From assembly GCA_022495995.1 (NCBI GenBank), contig JAFEMH010002100.1, positions 1 to 64,000 of the forward strand: 64,000 nt of DNA. Reading direction: 5' to 3'. Positions 34,436 through 47,414 of the stretch are shown here, piece after piece; position 1 is the stretch's first letter; each line of letters opens with the position of its first letter. Under the pieces are notes generated by a model. The model had not been told where the DNA came from. It worked only from the letters and a program-made list of their open reading frames with translations, and made no database searches. Origin of the DNA: Adenophora triphylla var. japonica. Lineage: Eukaryota; Streptophyta; Magnoliopsida; Asterales; Campanulaceae. The translations under genes were made by a program, and so were the position numbers.

Positions 34436-37400
34436 TTAGATGGTTAGATTCTTACCCAATGAAGTAAATATTTCATGGTAGACTATGTTCTTCGTCCAAC
34501 CTTTAAATTCAACATCGCTTTCATGGGTAAGAATTTTCAAACCATTGGGATTTCTAACTCCTGACAAAGCGACATATAATTGACCATGGCTAAAGACGGG
34601 AAAGGTAAATATAAACCAACATATTCTAAAGTTTGCCCCTGACTTTTATTGATGGTCATTGCATAGCAAATTTTCACCGGGAATTGTCTCCTTTTTAGGA
34701 CAAATGGCAACTTTCCTTCGGTTGATGTTAAAACAATCCTAGGTATAAGGACTTTCTCTGCAACGTGTGATCCAGATATTATAGAGCCTTCGATCACCCT
34801 TTTACCCAATTGTGTCACAATCAATCGTGTACCATTGCACATTCCTTTGCTAGGATTAACATTCCTAAGCAACATAATTGGAACTCCCACCTTTAATCGA
34901 AGCCTATGTTCCGGAATACCAGCCAAATTCAAACTATTCAAAAACTCTAGTGGGTACAACAGATGATGATTTTCAATATCATCATGTGCTTTGTCAATTA
35001 CATCGTAGCTAAGGTACTCTTTCTCTTCCCCATCTACGTATTCTAGTATAAATTTATTTATTGCACCCACAGTTTCATTCTTAGGTGTGAGTATTGCGCG
35101 ATTAGTCAAATAGTCAAATTCAAACTTCCTCATTTCGAAGTTGGGGTAAGTTGATTTGAAAATTGTACTAATGGGATCTCCTTCACATTCCAGCAAAAAT
35201 TCTGAAGGAATCTTTATCCATTCAGCTTCATCACTATCCCCTCTAACTATAGCAGGCTCCTTTTCATCTCCGATGCGTAATATCCATTTGGAGAACTGGT
35301 CCAAAGACATTTGATGACTACTTGTATCTGTAGCAAGATTTTGTAGTCGCATATTTTTGGACAACAAACATACCTGGCATTCGCTCCACAAATATGAGCT
35401 ATTCAAAGCAGCATTAACAATGTCACCTCTTGACCCTCCTGGTATAACAGGCAAAATATGCCTAAAATCTCCACCCAAGAGAAATGTTTTACCGCCAAAT
35501 GCTTTATCCTTAACGTACGATGCGCTTTGTCGCAAGATGTCTTTCAGGCTTTTATCAACTGCTTCAAATGCATGTTTACTATCCATTGGAGCTTCGTCCC
35601 AAATGACCAAACTTGCTTTTTCAATCAACTCTGCAAGTTGTGTTCCATGCTTAATCGTACATGTAGAATTATTTGTAACATTCAATGGAATTCGAAATCT
35701 GTTGTGAGTTGTCCGTCCGCCGGGCAGTAATAATGCTGCTATTCCTATTTCAATGGCATGATATAAAAGTAAATATTGTATATAAACGTGGAAGAAAATA
35801 TGAAAGTGATAAAAATATTTTACCTGACCTCCAAAACAATTTTCGAATTTGATCTTAGCTTGGCAATAATGGCGTTGTAAAGATATGTCTTACATGTACC
35901 ACCATAACCATATAAAAAAATAACTTTGGAGACTTGTTTTCAACATCATCAATGACCTTATTATATACTTCCACTTGATCCGAATTCAAGGACTCTCTCA
36001 GTAACTCATGTTCACTTTGCAGTTTCTGAATATTATAACATTGTTCTTCAAGAATTAACCTGTTCTTCAACTGATGAAGCAACTTTTGATCAGGCAATGG
36101 CATTCCATCAATATCCTCAAGCGTTCTTCCATTCTTCATCAAAACCTTTTGTAATTCAGCAAGAGTCAAATTTTGTATCTCAGCGTCCGATAAAATCAAT
36201 GAAGGAAGCCTCAAAATCTTTCGCCTGCTCCGCAAAATGTCCTCACTAATTTTCACCCAATTTAATTCCCAAAAATTTCTTGCATCAGAAACGTTACAGA
36301 ATAACAAAATGGTCAAAAAAAGATCTCTCATAGTTGGCCCAGCTGCCCATTGAACAACCTATGCCATTCTCCATCATCCTCGAGAAGGCCTCTAACATAG
36401 CAAGCCATCTTCATTGTAGGGTAAATTACATAATCAACAGTCTTGATGTCATCATAACAAATTGGACCTTTAGCTATGTTTAAGAGCAAACGTAAATAAT
36501 ACCGCTCGCTTGAACTGGGATGTGCAAAAGTTAGTCTCCCAATAGCTTTTCCCGTTTTCCGCTTTGCCCATGTGTATGTTCCTGCTTTCCAAACATATTG
36601 TGTAGGAAAGTCAACATATGCCAATTTTCTAGCATTGTCATCAACTTTGTTGCATTCCATCCATTCGGTGAACATTGTTTTAGTTGCTTTTTCCAAGTTG
36701 ATGATTTTAGGCAGACTGTCATTTGTCATTGAAAATCAACATTTGTTCATTTTCTAAATGATAACAAAGCCTTTCAACTGAGGGTTTCCTATAATGTATA
36801 GAGAATTCATATATTCTCCATATTGCTTCGCATGCTGATATATATCGACAATCCAAATATGTCTTAATTTCATCGTGTCCGTCAATACTTGAACCCACAG
36901 AATTTTGAGACGTTCCTGTCGAACTTTCAATAATGGTTGTTGCTCTGTCCGGCCCCTTCGTGACATACTTGAACAAATATTTTATAGCCTTAGACTTGTT
37001 ACATGCTTCCACATTAATATGACTTTGATACTTGACCAATAAATACTTATTATATGCTGTAACAATCTGTTGTCCAACTTGACTCCGTTCTTTTCAACAT
37101 ACATTTTTCCATCCCTTCGTTTGTAAATACAATACCCATTCTCATCAATGGTTGTTTGCTTTTGAAAGGACTTTGGAAATCGCTTCGAACAATTGCCTAT
37201 AATATTTAGCAAATAAAATTAAAATCAATATCAAACATTAGAAAAATAGAAAGATAACATAAATTTAAAAAACTCAGATCTTAATCAAGAGAAGGTAAAA
37301 GAAGCTAAAACTTCAATCTCATTTGCGAGTCAAACACACATAAAGATATCAAAAATAGCAAATTACATACCATCGACCATGCATGGTGAATTTGGATTTG

Positions 37401-39578
37401 CATGACCACATGGCCCATGCATCATGAACTGTTTAACAGCCTCATGACCAACGGGATCAACCGACGGATCAGGTATCTCTGCTGAGATTACTGAATCAAC
37501 CTGTTCAGTAGAATTGAGCTTGGAATTTTCATCCACCCAAAAAACAATATGTGCATGAGGCAATCCTCGCTTTTGGAATTCAATTGTATAAACAACCGGT
37601 GAATTAAATATAAAGAAGTATGAGTACCAATTTATTTATTAAAAAATATTAAAGAGTTAAAAAGAAAGTTTAGAAAAAAACCTGCTTCTACTTTGCCAAA
37701 TATGCCGTTAGAAACGATATCATGTATCATTTCATCTAATTTCATCTTGAAAACTCGTGACTCAATGTTAGGCCTATTTACGGGTTTTTGTCCACGCAAT
37801 TCGCTTAACAAATCCTTCACCTCCTTCCAATTAGGATTGGCTATAAACGTTATAAAAAAATCTGGGTTACCATATGTACGGCATATTGCCATCGCATCTT
37901 GATAATTCTGCATCATATATCTAGGACTTCCGATGAAGAACGAAGGTAAAATTGTTCTCATGCCAACTTTAGTCGAATCGATATCACCTTTTTGAAAAGC
38001 ATCGTACACATTTCGATAGAGATCTGTTCGTAAATTTCCTTGATTTTTCCTTAAAAACCTCAATCTTTGTTGCTCGATCTGAGTGTAGCTATCAACAATA
38101 ATTTGCTGATATAATCTTCCACCGGATTGAATAGTTTTACCTTCATTTCTTCGATGTTGAAAAACATATGAATAATACTCCCTCGCAGTCACATTTTTTC
38201 TTTTTGTCTTCCTTTGTCCGCTATTTCAAAAATAAGCTAATTCAAAATGAAAACCATCTTCCCCATAGGGAAATAAAAGTGAATACTGCAATGCCATGAA
38301 TAGAGGATGCAAGTCATTGATTCGCTTTAGAACTCCGTCAGAAGACTGGACAATTAAGTCTCTTTCACCATTACTATTTTCGAAATCCCCAACAATTAAC
38401 ATTGCAATCTCTGATGCCATAGGACAATTGTACTGTCTATCACGATGCGATCTCTTTTTGATAAGTCTTAGCCAGAAATTTGGGCTTCTGTTTTCCACAT
38501 ACCAATCTCGAACACCTCTAAAAGCTTTAACCACTTCATTATTACTGTTCAACATCTCTGTCAATTTCTCAACTATGACAATATCCAGCTCGGTATTAGG
38601 AGTACTTCGATTAACAGCCTTTAAATGATTCTCTGTTTCATTTTCTGTGTCATGTATATAGAGCTGCAAAAAACTTGCATCCTGACCTTCCTTTGGCAGC
38701 ATTGAGCCGATCCTGTGGTAATTTTCACCACTAATCCTGTATACATAAATTGACCCTGGATTATTAATAGAGTTATCAACTTTACCACCCATTGAAGTCA
38801 TAGAAAACATAGAGTTATAAGCTCTAATGTTTTGCAAGAATTTGGCAGACTCAGCAACATTAATTCCCTCAAGCAATGATTTTAACGGTTCCGGAGCTTC
38901 TTTCCTTTTTGGTAATTGAATCTTCCCATTTATGCAACATAGCCCATAGACTGGATAAGTACGTTTACTATTCTTTTAACTCTCTCTCTACCCCAGAAAA
39001 TGGCACAACAATATCTGCACTCATACTCGGGAGGCCCATAATAAGATGCTTTGACGAAATATTTGTCTGCATAACACATAACACAGTTTCATATTTTTAA
39101 ATGACATGTCTCTTTGCATCTCATTTTCATATAGGGAACGGAATGTAACATTTACCTTCTGCAGTTAATATTCTTCGTCGTGGGATGTTTGTAGGCACAG
39201 TTACATCTTTCAATGGTCTTGAATTCCCATTTTTCCTTTCATTTAGAATTTGCATACGCTCTTTTCTACGCAGCCTTGCATATTCAATTCATATGTGGTT
39301 ATCCAACTTGGACATCTTTGATCCAATATGAGATGTTTCTAAAACAAAATGCAAAAACATGTTTATCGAAAAGACATACAACCTTTTGTTAATAAACATT
39401 ATCTTTATTTTTGTCAAGAGCACGAAGGAGACTTATTCATTATAACTTTCACACACCTGGTATATCAGTATGGCTCGAGTCATTTGGAACAATGTTTGAG
39501 CCTCTTGCAACATTTCTCATGTTTCTTTTTTTTTTTTAACATTATTTTACGTTGAATCAGTCGATTCCTTTTGGCCAT
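34436..39578 (-). pseudogene. Helitron Rep/Pif1-type helicase (RepHel)
   Basis: Replication initiator and 5'-3' helicase that moves Helitrons by a rolling circle. Reading down the - strand: ATG near 39578 with a lysine-rich start; N-terminal domain 38876-37632 (FFIGSPRYMMQNYQDAMAIC); HUH motif LPHAHIVFW at about 37563; two-tyrosine motif YLFKYVTKG near 36980; Walker A GYGGTCKT at 35909-35886, where Cys replaces the usual Gly before Lys; Walker B LVIWDEAPM near 35605; GGDFRHILPV near 35480; TINKSQGQT near 34650; end ALSGVRNPNG... with stop at 34436. An intron-like gap (about 37213-37362) follows the donor GTATGT. Frameshifts at about 35930, 36330, 37220 and 34590 indicate a dead copy. Confidence 0.9.
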
Positions 39579-40412
39579 TTCTTTCGAGGGAATATCTGGC
39601 ACATTTAAAATATCCAAATCTTAATATCTAACCAATCATAGGTACTTGAAGTAGCCATAAAATATTAATATTTTACCTATTTTCAACTCATGCAAGTTAC
39701 ACTACAAGAAAAATGGCAGTTACTGACGGAAAAATCCGTCACTAAATGCCAAAAATCCGTCACTAAATCAATTTAGTGACGGATTTTAGACGTAAAAAAT
39801 CCGATGTTAAAACGTGCGTCACTAAATTTTTTGACGGATTACCGACGGTTCTCAATCAGATTTAGCGACGGAAATTTCCCTCACTAACGTTTTAAAATCC
39901 GTCGGTAATTTGGTAAAATAAACGACCAATTTAAAGCATTATGCCGACGGATTAGCGACGGAAAATTCCGTCGCTATATAAACGGTCGTTTTATTTTTTG
40001 GACCATTTTCGTGACGGATTATCGACGGATTATTCCGTCGTTATTTAAATGGTCATTTTATTTTTTGGACCATTTTAGTGACGGATTATCGACGGATCAT
40101 TCTGTCGCTATTTAAATGGTCGTTTTATTTTTTGGATATATTTAGTGACGGATTATCGACGGATAATTCCGTCGCTGAAACTCAAAAATCCGTCGCTAAA
40201 TGTTGGAGAGGAACGACAGAATTAATGTATTGGCGACATTATTAACGACGGATTTAAACACGAAAATTTCCGTCGCTAAAATTTATTCCAAATTTTCACA
40301 ATATTTTTAATTTTTTTAAATTTTCTTTTTTCAATATTTTTTATTTTTGATATATCAAATTACCGACGGATATTTCCGTCGCTAATTTGATATTTTTTAT
40401 TAAAAAAATTAT

Positions 40413-40518
<106 letters not shown>

Positions 40519-40538
40519 TGTAAATATTTTTAAATCAG

Positions 40539-40631
40539 TCCCTTAAGTTCTATTATTGTCAAATCAGTCCCTTAAGTTCAATTATTGTCAAATCAGTCCC
40601 TTAAATTCTATTATTGTCAAACCAGTCCCTT
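40539..40631. repeat. ~30-bp tandem repeat, four copies
   Basis: AATCAGTCCCTTAAGTTCTA plus TTATTGTCA repeated with small changes; the last unit is partial. Confidence 0.8.
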
Positions 40632-40938
40632 TAAATAACAATGGTTTTGAGGGGATTGTCTTGATTGGATTATACTAGCTAAATGATGTGCTTAAGTAAG
40701 AAAACTCAACATAATAATTGTCCTTTTGCATACAAAACAGGAGACCGAAAAGAGATGTCGATCGATCTCAGATTCTCCACCAAAGTTCTTTTTTTATATA
40801 ATAAAAACCAGCTGATATCATCTCTTTGCATTAAAAAATAAACTAAAAATGTCATTTGTTTTGCCTAACATTCATCAGAAATCATAACTAATACTACTTC
40901 TACATTAAATGAAAAACTTGGATTGTGCTCTGCTCCAT

Positions 40939-41276
40939 CTAACCAAACAGATCCAAGCCAAAATCTTCATCTTCCCCCTCTTCTTCAATTTTCTCCTCTT
41001 TCTCTGCTTCTGCAACGGCTGGGGCAGCAGCGCACCGCCTCCACCGCCAAGAGCAGCTACTGCAACACCACCGCCAGATGGGACTGGAGCAAACTTTTCC
41101 CTCCCAGCTACAATTAGTTCACTGATATCTTTACCCTTCACCTGAGACAGGAGCAACTCGATCCTCTCTTCATCAGCCTCTGCTCCAACTGAAGCGAGAA
41201 TTCTCTTGAGATCAGCAGCAGATGGGTTGGTGTTACCACCCAGCACAGCCAACAAGTAGACGGCGACCACCTTCAT
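40939..41276 (-). pseudogene. RPP2: Captured 60S acidic ribosomal protein P2 gene copy
   Basis: P2 is part of the ribosomal stalk that recruits elongation factors. The - strand reads MKVVAVYLLAVLGGNTNPSA from 41276, then ASVGAEADEERIELLLSQVK, ELIVAGREKFAPVPSGGG and a Gly/Ala hinge. After a one-base deletion near 41037 the other frame gives AEAEKEEKIEEEGEDEDFG and LDLFG, stop at 40939. Length (about 112 codons) is that of a whole P2 protein. No intron interrupts it although plant P2 genes are generally spliced, which suggests a retrocopy or an mRNA-derived capture. The acidic -MGFSLFD end usual in P proteins is DFGLDLFG here. It sits inside the CACTA element, so this is a transposon-carried gene fragment. 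Confidence 0.85.
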
Positions 41277-42100
41277 TCTCAAAATTGACACAAGCTGCGT
41301 TTTTGATTCAGCTTGAATATTTTCTCAAGCTTTATATTAAGACTCGGCTTGGTTCATTTAAGGCCCTGAATCAAGTAATTGGATTGACTTGGCTCATCTA
41401 CAAGCTTTAAAAGAGAGAATGGGATTTTAAGGGTGGGAGGTGGAGGAGATGGGGGCTGAGTTGGGGGGTTGAGTTGGGGGAAAAGAATCTTGTGGGTAGA
41501 AGAGTTGGTGGAGGGTACGGCGGTTGTGGGTGGCGGCAATGGCGGATATTAAGAGAAGGAAGAGGAAGAAGGAGATGAAGAAGGGGAAGGTGGGCATTGT
41601 TTTTGGGTGTGGAGAGGATTGAAGGAGAAGGAGAGATGAGGGAGGCGGTGGAAATGAAAACTGAAGAAATAATTAGGGCTGGGAGGCGCAAGAAAGAATG
41701 AGATGAGGGAGGGGTTTGTTTAGGGTTAGGAAAAGTGGGTGAATTAGGACCATTGGATTTTAGTGTGAAATTAATGGTGTAGATTGATTTATTAATAATC
41801 CATGTGAACATTAATGAACCAATCAAAGGAAAGTGTAGTTTTATGTTTATTGGATGAATTTGAATGAATTGGATGTAATGTATTTCATGGTGAAGATATT
41901 GTTTAAGGCTAGTGATCCAAGTGAATATTTGTGTGTCCAATGAAGTATTGTCACTTCTTATATTTATTTGTATTTCACAAAAAAAAATCATCATAATTAT
42001 AAAATAATATTATCTCATAATAATAATTGAAAAAAATAAAAATATTAAATAATTATAATAGTAATAGTAATAGTAATTAGTAATAAAATAAATAAATATC
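41277..42100. other. P2 upstream flank and G-rich segment in the outer CACTA
   Basis: 41277-41420 may be 5' flank of the captured P2 gene. 41420-41740 is GA/GGT-rich on the + strand. 41750-41880 holds GGACCATTGGAT...AATCCATGTGAA...CCAATCAAA, a module that recurs in the inner element at 44828-45060. The long - strand frame across 41407-41994 is proline/serine/leucine-rich low complexity and is not called a gene. Confidence 0.4.
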
Positions 42101-42119
42101 TAGAAGAAGGGTCATTACT

Positions 42120-42640
42120 AATATTATAAATTATTAGTAATAATACTTCATAATAATATTAATAATAACTAGTAATAATAATGATGCTATTGTTAATTAT
42201 TCAATAAAATAATTGAATATATTAATAATTATTTTTATATAATTAATAATAATATTAATAATAATATTATATAATTAATAAAAATAATATTATATAATTA
42301 ATAATAATACTTAATAATATTATTAATAATAACTAGTAATAATAATGATGCTATTGTTAATTATTCAATTAAATAATTGAATATATTAATAATTATTATT
42401 ATATAATTAATAATAATATTAATAATAACTAGTAATAATGATGCTATTGTTAATTATTCAATTAAATAATTGAATAAATTAATAATTATTATTATATAAT
42501 TAATAATAATAATATTAATAATAATTAGTAATAATAATGATGCTATTGTTAATTATTCAATTAAATAATTGAATATATTAATAATTATTATTATATAATT
42601 AATAATAATATTATATAATTAATAATAATACTTAATAATA
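42120..42640. repeat. AT-rich tandem repeat with ACTAGTAATAATAATGATGC core
   Basis: Core repeats start at 42168, 42332, 42428 and 42524 (steps 164, 96, 96 bp), each with TGTTAATTATTCAATTAAAT and ATTAATAATTATTATTATAT. Almost no G or C. The 96 and 164 bp forms differ by an extra TAATATTATATAATTAATAA block. Confidence 0.75.
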
Positions 42641-43328
42641 CCCTATATGGTATACCATATACCCTATGTATATATAGTATAAATTTATACCCTATAGTGG
42701 GGTATAGTGTATACCCTATAGGTATAAGGTATAGGGCGTAGGTATAGGATATACCCTATACCCTATACCCTATGTAGTATAGTATATAGGTATAAGGTAT
42801 AGGGCATGTGGTATAGTGGTATAACCTATAGGGTATAGGGTATACCCTATGTGATTTAGGGTATACCCTATACCCTATAGGGTATAGGATATATGGTATA
42901 GGGTATACCCTATAGGATTTAGGAGTATACCCTATAGAGATACCCTATACCCTATGTAGTATAGTGGTATGGAGGTATAGGGCAGGGTATAGGGTATAAC
43001 CTATAGGGTATAGGTATACCCTATAGTGTATAGGGTATACCCTATAGATATACATTATAGGATTTAGGATATACCCTATAGTGGTATAGGGTAAAGCGGT
43101 ATACTCTATAGGTATACACTATAGGGTATATGTGGTATGTGGTATACCCTATAAGGTTAGGTATAGGTATAGGTATACCCTAGGATATAGGATTTAGGGT
43201 TTGGTGGTATACCCTATAAGGTATAGGTATACCCTATAGGTTTAGTGGTATACCCTATCGGGTATACCCTATAGGTATAGTGGTATAGGGTATAAGGATA
43301 TACCCTATAGGGTTTGTGGTATACCCTA
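42641..43328. repeat. TATAGGG/CCCTATA array, left half
   Basis: Irregular array of the heptamer TATAGGG and its complement CCCTATA, often joined as TATAGGGTATACCCTATA, so every few units form a local palindrome. Variants include GATTTAGGG. The nested element at 43329-47414 splits it from 47415-48167. Confidence 0.85.
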
Positions 43329-44329
43329 CACTACCGTAAAAACAGTGTTTTAGCGACGGAAATTTCCTGGCCGCTAAATCCAAATTTCCGTCGCTAAATT
43401 AAACAATGACGGAATTTTTCCGTCAGCCTGGTCCGTCGCTACTGCACTGTCAGCAGTGCTCCGACGGCTCAATTTCCGTCTGCATATTTTGATTTTACCG
43501 ACGGAATTAATTCCGTCACGATTTATCGACATCAAGAACGGAAATTTCCGCGAAATTAATTTAATTTAATTAATTTTTATTTCAGCGGAAATTTCCGTCG
43601 CTGAAAAAAATTAATTAAATTAAATTATTTAATGACAACATTCCGTCAGCCGAATAAAAATTAAATTAAATAAAATTAATTCAAGCGACGGAAATTTCCG
43701 TCGCCGATTTAATTTATTTTAATTTAATTTTTTATTTCAAATGACGGAATATTCCGTCGCCGATTTAATTTATTTTAATTTAATTTTTATTTCAAATAAT
43801 ATTTAATATTCCGCCGCTGATTTAATTTATTTTAATTTAATTTTTATTTCACCGACGGAATATTCCGTCGCTAATAATTCAATAAATAAAAAAAAAACAA
43901 AAATGTCAAAATTAAATCCTTTTTTTTTTCAATATTGAATAATTTTTTTTATAATGATAAAAATGAAAAACATCAATTATAATATTTTAAAAAAACTAAT
44001 AAATTAAAAAAAAATACATCTATAGAAAAATATCAAAATACATCAATTACAAATATCAAGATACGTAAATTAATAATATCAAAATACATCTATTACAATC
44101 TTTTAAAAATTAATTACAAATCTTTCAAAGAAAAAAATAAATATCAAATATTTGCAAATATTTGCAAATTACCACTACCACCATCCAAATTTTTAAAAAA
44201 AAAAATCAAAAAATGTCAAAACCCACTTCAACTACAACTCTCAAACTTCAAAATTCATCTTCAAAAATCAAGCCAAAGCCCACTTTCAATTCGAAAGTAA
44301 AGGGGGCTGATCGAGGGACGGCCTGGGGG

Positions 44330-44660
44330 TAATTTTTCGAGAAGAGGGCGAGGAAGAGGCGGAGATGGATATGGAGAAAGAGGAGGAGATCGATGGAGAT
44401 GGAGGCCGGGTGTAGGAAAAGTCGGAGATGGATGTGGAGCTAGGCGGAGACAGAGATGGAGGTGGAGGCGAAAAAGATGGTGAAGAAGAGGCGAGGAAGA
44501 GGCTGAGATGGAGATGGAGGCGGGGTGAGGAAGAGGCGGAGGTGGAGATGGAGGTGGAGGCGGAGGCGGAGTCGAGATGGAGGCGGAGTCGAGATGGAGA
44601 GAAGGCGGGATGTCGTGGGGAAGGAAGGAAGGGTGGCCGGATCTTTGGGGTGGCCGGATC
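44330..44660 (+). repeat. GA/GGAGATGGAGGCGG purine-rich minisatellite
   Basis: Short units of GGAGATGGAGGTGGAGGCGG with shifts. A 78-codon Glu/Arg-rich frame crosses it but is compositionally forced. No protein inferred. Confidence 0.6.
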
Positions 44661-45171
44661 TTAGGGGTGGCTGATTAGGTACGTGGAGAGAGAAAGAGAG
44701 CGTGAGAGAGAGAAAGTGTGGACTGTGCGCGAGTGTGTGACCGCGTGTGTTGAGTAATAAATGGGAAGATAAAGAGAATTTAAGAATGTGAAATGGTTTG
44801 TGAAATGGTTTTGTTTTTGATGAATTTAGACCATTGGATGTTTAAGGTTAATGGTTCAGATTGATTAGGGGATCAATCCACGTGAAAAGTTGTAAGCCAA
44901 TTAAAAAAGAGGGTATCATGCTTTTGCACAACTGATTTGGACCATTGGATGTTTAAGATTAATGGTCCAGATGATTGTGGATCAATCCATGTGAAAATTT
45001 GTAAGCCAATTAAAAAAGGGTGTCATGCTTTTGCAAAATGGATTTGGACCCTTGGATTTTATTGTTTTTGATATATTTAATGGCTAAGATTTTCCTTGTT
45101 TAATGACCATAATAATAGTAATATCAAAAATAATTTAAAATATAAAATAATATTATATAATAATAATAATT

Positions 45172-46294
45172 AAAGTGTTTTTCATCTTTATGACTTTTCT
45201 CAAAATCCAAATGGAAATTGAGTTACAAATATGTGTCATTATTTAGGGTTTTAAGGAATGTGTCCCGATCTTGTGAAAATGGTATACGACTACCTCGTTT
45301 ATTTTTTTTTTATTTTTTCTACACTCTAAATGACATTTAAAGTGTTTTTCATCTTTATGACTTTCCTCAAAATCCAAATGGAAATTGAGTTACAAATATG
45401 TGCCATTATTTAGTGGTTTTAAGGAATGTATCCCGATCTTGTGAAAATGGTATACGACTACCTCGTTTATTTTTTTATTTTTTTCTACACTCTAAAATGA
45501 CATTTAAAGTGTTTTGAGTCTTTATGACTTTCCTCAAAATCCAAATGGAAATTGAGTTACAAATATGTGCCATTATTTAGGGTTTTTAGGGTTTTATGTG
45601 TCCCGATCTTGTGAAAATGGTATACGGCTACCTCGTTTATTTTTTTTTAATTTTTTTCTACATTATAAATGACATTTAAAGTGTTTTTCATCTTTATGAC
45701 TTTCCTCAAAATCCAAATGAAAATTGAGTTACAAATATGTGCCATTATTTAGGGTTTTAAGGAATGTATCCCGATCTTGTGAAAATGGTATGCGGGTACC
45801 TCGTTCATTTTTTTAATTTTTTCTACACTCTAAATGACATTTAAAGTGTTTTTCATCTTTATGACTTTCCTCAAAATCCAAATGGAAATTGAGTTACAAA
45901 TATGTGCCATTATTTAGGGTTTTAAGGAATGTATCCCGATCTTGTGAAAATGGTATACGACTACCTCGTTCATTTTTTTTAATTTTTTTCTACACTCTAA
46001 ATGACATTTAAAGTGTTTTTCATCTTTATGACTTTTCTCAAAATCCAAATGGAAATTGAGTTACAAATATGTGCCATTATTTAGGGTTTTTAAGGAATGT
46101 GTCCCGATCTTGTGAAAATGGTATACGACTAACTCGTTTATTTTTTTTTTATTTTTTTCTACACTCTAAATGACATTTAAAGTGTTTTTCATCTTTATGA
46201 CTTTCCTCAAAATCCAAATGGAAATTGAGTTACAAATATGTGCCATTATTTAGGGTTTTAAGGAATGTATCCCGATCTTGTGAAAATGGTATAC
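45172..46294. repeat. 167-bp tandem array 1, seven copies
   Basis: Unit starts AAAGTGTTTTTCATCTTTATG at 45172, 45339, 45506, 45678, 45843, 46010 and 46179 (steps 165-172, mostly 167). Each contains CAAAATCCAAATGGAAATTG, GTGCCATTATTTAGGGTTTT and CCCGATCTTGTGAAAATGGT. No coding capacity. Confidence 0.92.
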
Positions 46295-46976
46295 AGAAGA
46301 AAAGTCAAAAGAGGGACGGACTACCCTATATTTATTTTTTAATTTTTTTTAAATTTTTTATTAACTAGAAAATAATATTTTAGCCTTTGTTAATTAGTGG
46401 TTTTTTTTAGAAAAAGTTATATAAAAAAAGATAGAAAAAAACTAAACAAATGAAGGCATATAGAAGAAAAGTCAAAAGAGGGACGGACTACCCTATATTT
46501 ATTTTTTAATTTTTTTTAAATTTTTTATTGACTAGAAAATAATATTTTAGCCTTTGTTAATTAGTGGTTTTTTTTAGAAAAAGTTATATAAAAAAAGATA
46601 GAAAAAAACTAAACAAATGAAGGTATATAGAAGAAAAGTCAAAAGAGGGACTGACTACCCTATATTTATTTTTTAATTTTTTTTAAATTTTTTATTAACT
46701 AGAAAATAATATTTTAGCCTTTGTTAATTAGTGGTTTTTTTTAGAAAAAGTTATATAAAAAAAGATAGAAAAAAACTAAACAAATGAAGGCATATAGAAG
46801 AAAAGTCAAAAGAGGGACGGACTACCCTATATTTATTTTTTTATTTTTTTAAAATTTTTTATTGACTAGAAAATAATATTTTAGCCTTTGTTAATTAGTG
46901 TTTTTTTTTAGAAAAAGTTATAGAAAAAAAGATAGAAAAAAAACTAAACAAATGAAAGTATATAGAAGAAAAATTA
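46295..46976. repeat. 167-bp tandem array 2, four copies plus
   Basis: Unit starts AGAAGAAAAGTCAAAAGAGG at 46295, 46462, 46629, 46796 and a partial at 46964 (steps 167, 167, 167, 168). The sequence is unrelated to array 1, though it follows it directly. Copies differ by very few bases. Confidence 0.92.
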
Positions 46977-47414
46977 AAAAAAAAAATTCAGCGACGGAAT
47001 AATTCCGTCGCTGATAAATTAAAAAAAAAATAAAAAATATATAAATTATCAGCGACGGAATTATTCCGTCGCTGATAATCTAATTTTTTTTTTTAAAAAA
47101 ATAAATTATCAGCGACGGAATAATTCCGTCGCTGTTAACTTAAAAAAATAAAAAATAAATAAATTAGCAGCGACGGAATTATTCCGTCGCTGATATTTTA
47201 TTTAGCGACGGAATTAAATTCCGCCGCTGAAATTCCGTCGCTAAAACGAATATTCGTCGAATATTCGCTTTTAACGGCCGGCGGAATTTAATTCCGTCGC
47301 TAAATTTGGCGCCAAATTTATTCCGTCGCTAAAGCATAATTTCCGTCGCTAAATAGCGACGGAATGCTTCCGTCGCTGTTTATTCCGTCGCTAAAACACC
47401 AGTTTCTGGTAGTG
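46977..47414. repeat. Subterminal palindrome cluster of the inner element
   Basis: At least six near-perfect palindromes of the form CAGCGACGGAAT(A/T)ATTCCGTCGCTG spaced by A/T-rich linkers, then GCGACGGAA monomers to the TIR. Their density is far above that of ordinary subterminal repeats. Probable transposase-binding sites (inference). Confidence 0.75.

Larger units (their letters stand above)
43329..47414. mobile_element. Nested CACTA-like element, 4.1 kb, non-autonomous
   Basis: Begins CACTACCGTAAAAACAGTGT and ends with the reverse complement of CACTACCAGAAACTGGTGTT. Both ends continue into TTTAGCGACGGAA and clusters of GCGACGGAATAATTCCGTCG palindromes. It is flanked by CTA on both sides (43326-43328, 47415-47417), a 3-bp duplication typical of CACTA elements. 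It sits in the TATAGGG array. No transposase frame is present; contents are a GA-rich block and two ~167 bp tandem arrays. Confidence 0.88.

Noticed and set aside
41407..41994. 195-codon frame on the - strand
   Set aside because: Pro/Ser/Leu-rich low complexity opposite a GA-rich tract; no domain, overlaps spacer DNA of the CACTA element.
44428..44664. Glu/Arg-rich 78-codon frame in the inner element
   Set aside because: Purine minisatellite; amino-acid composition is forced by GGAGATGGAGGCGG repeats.
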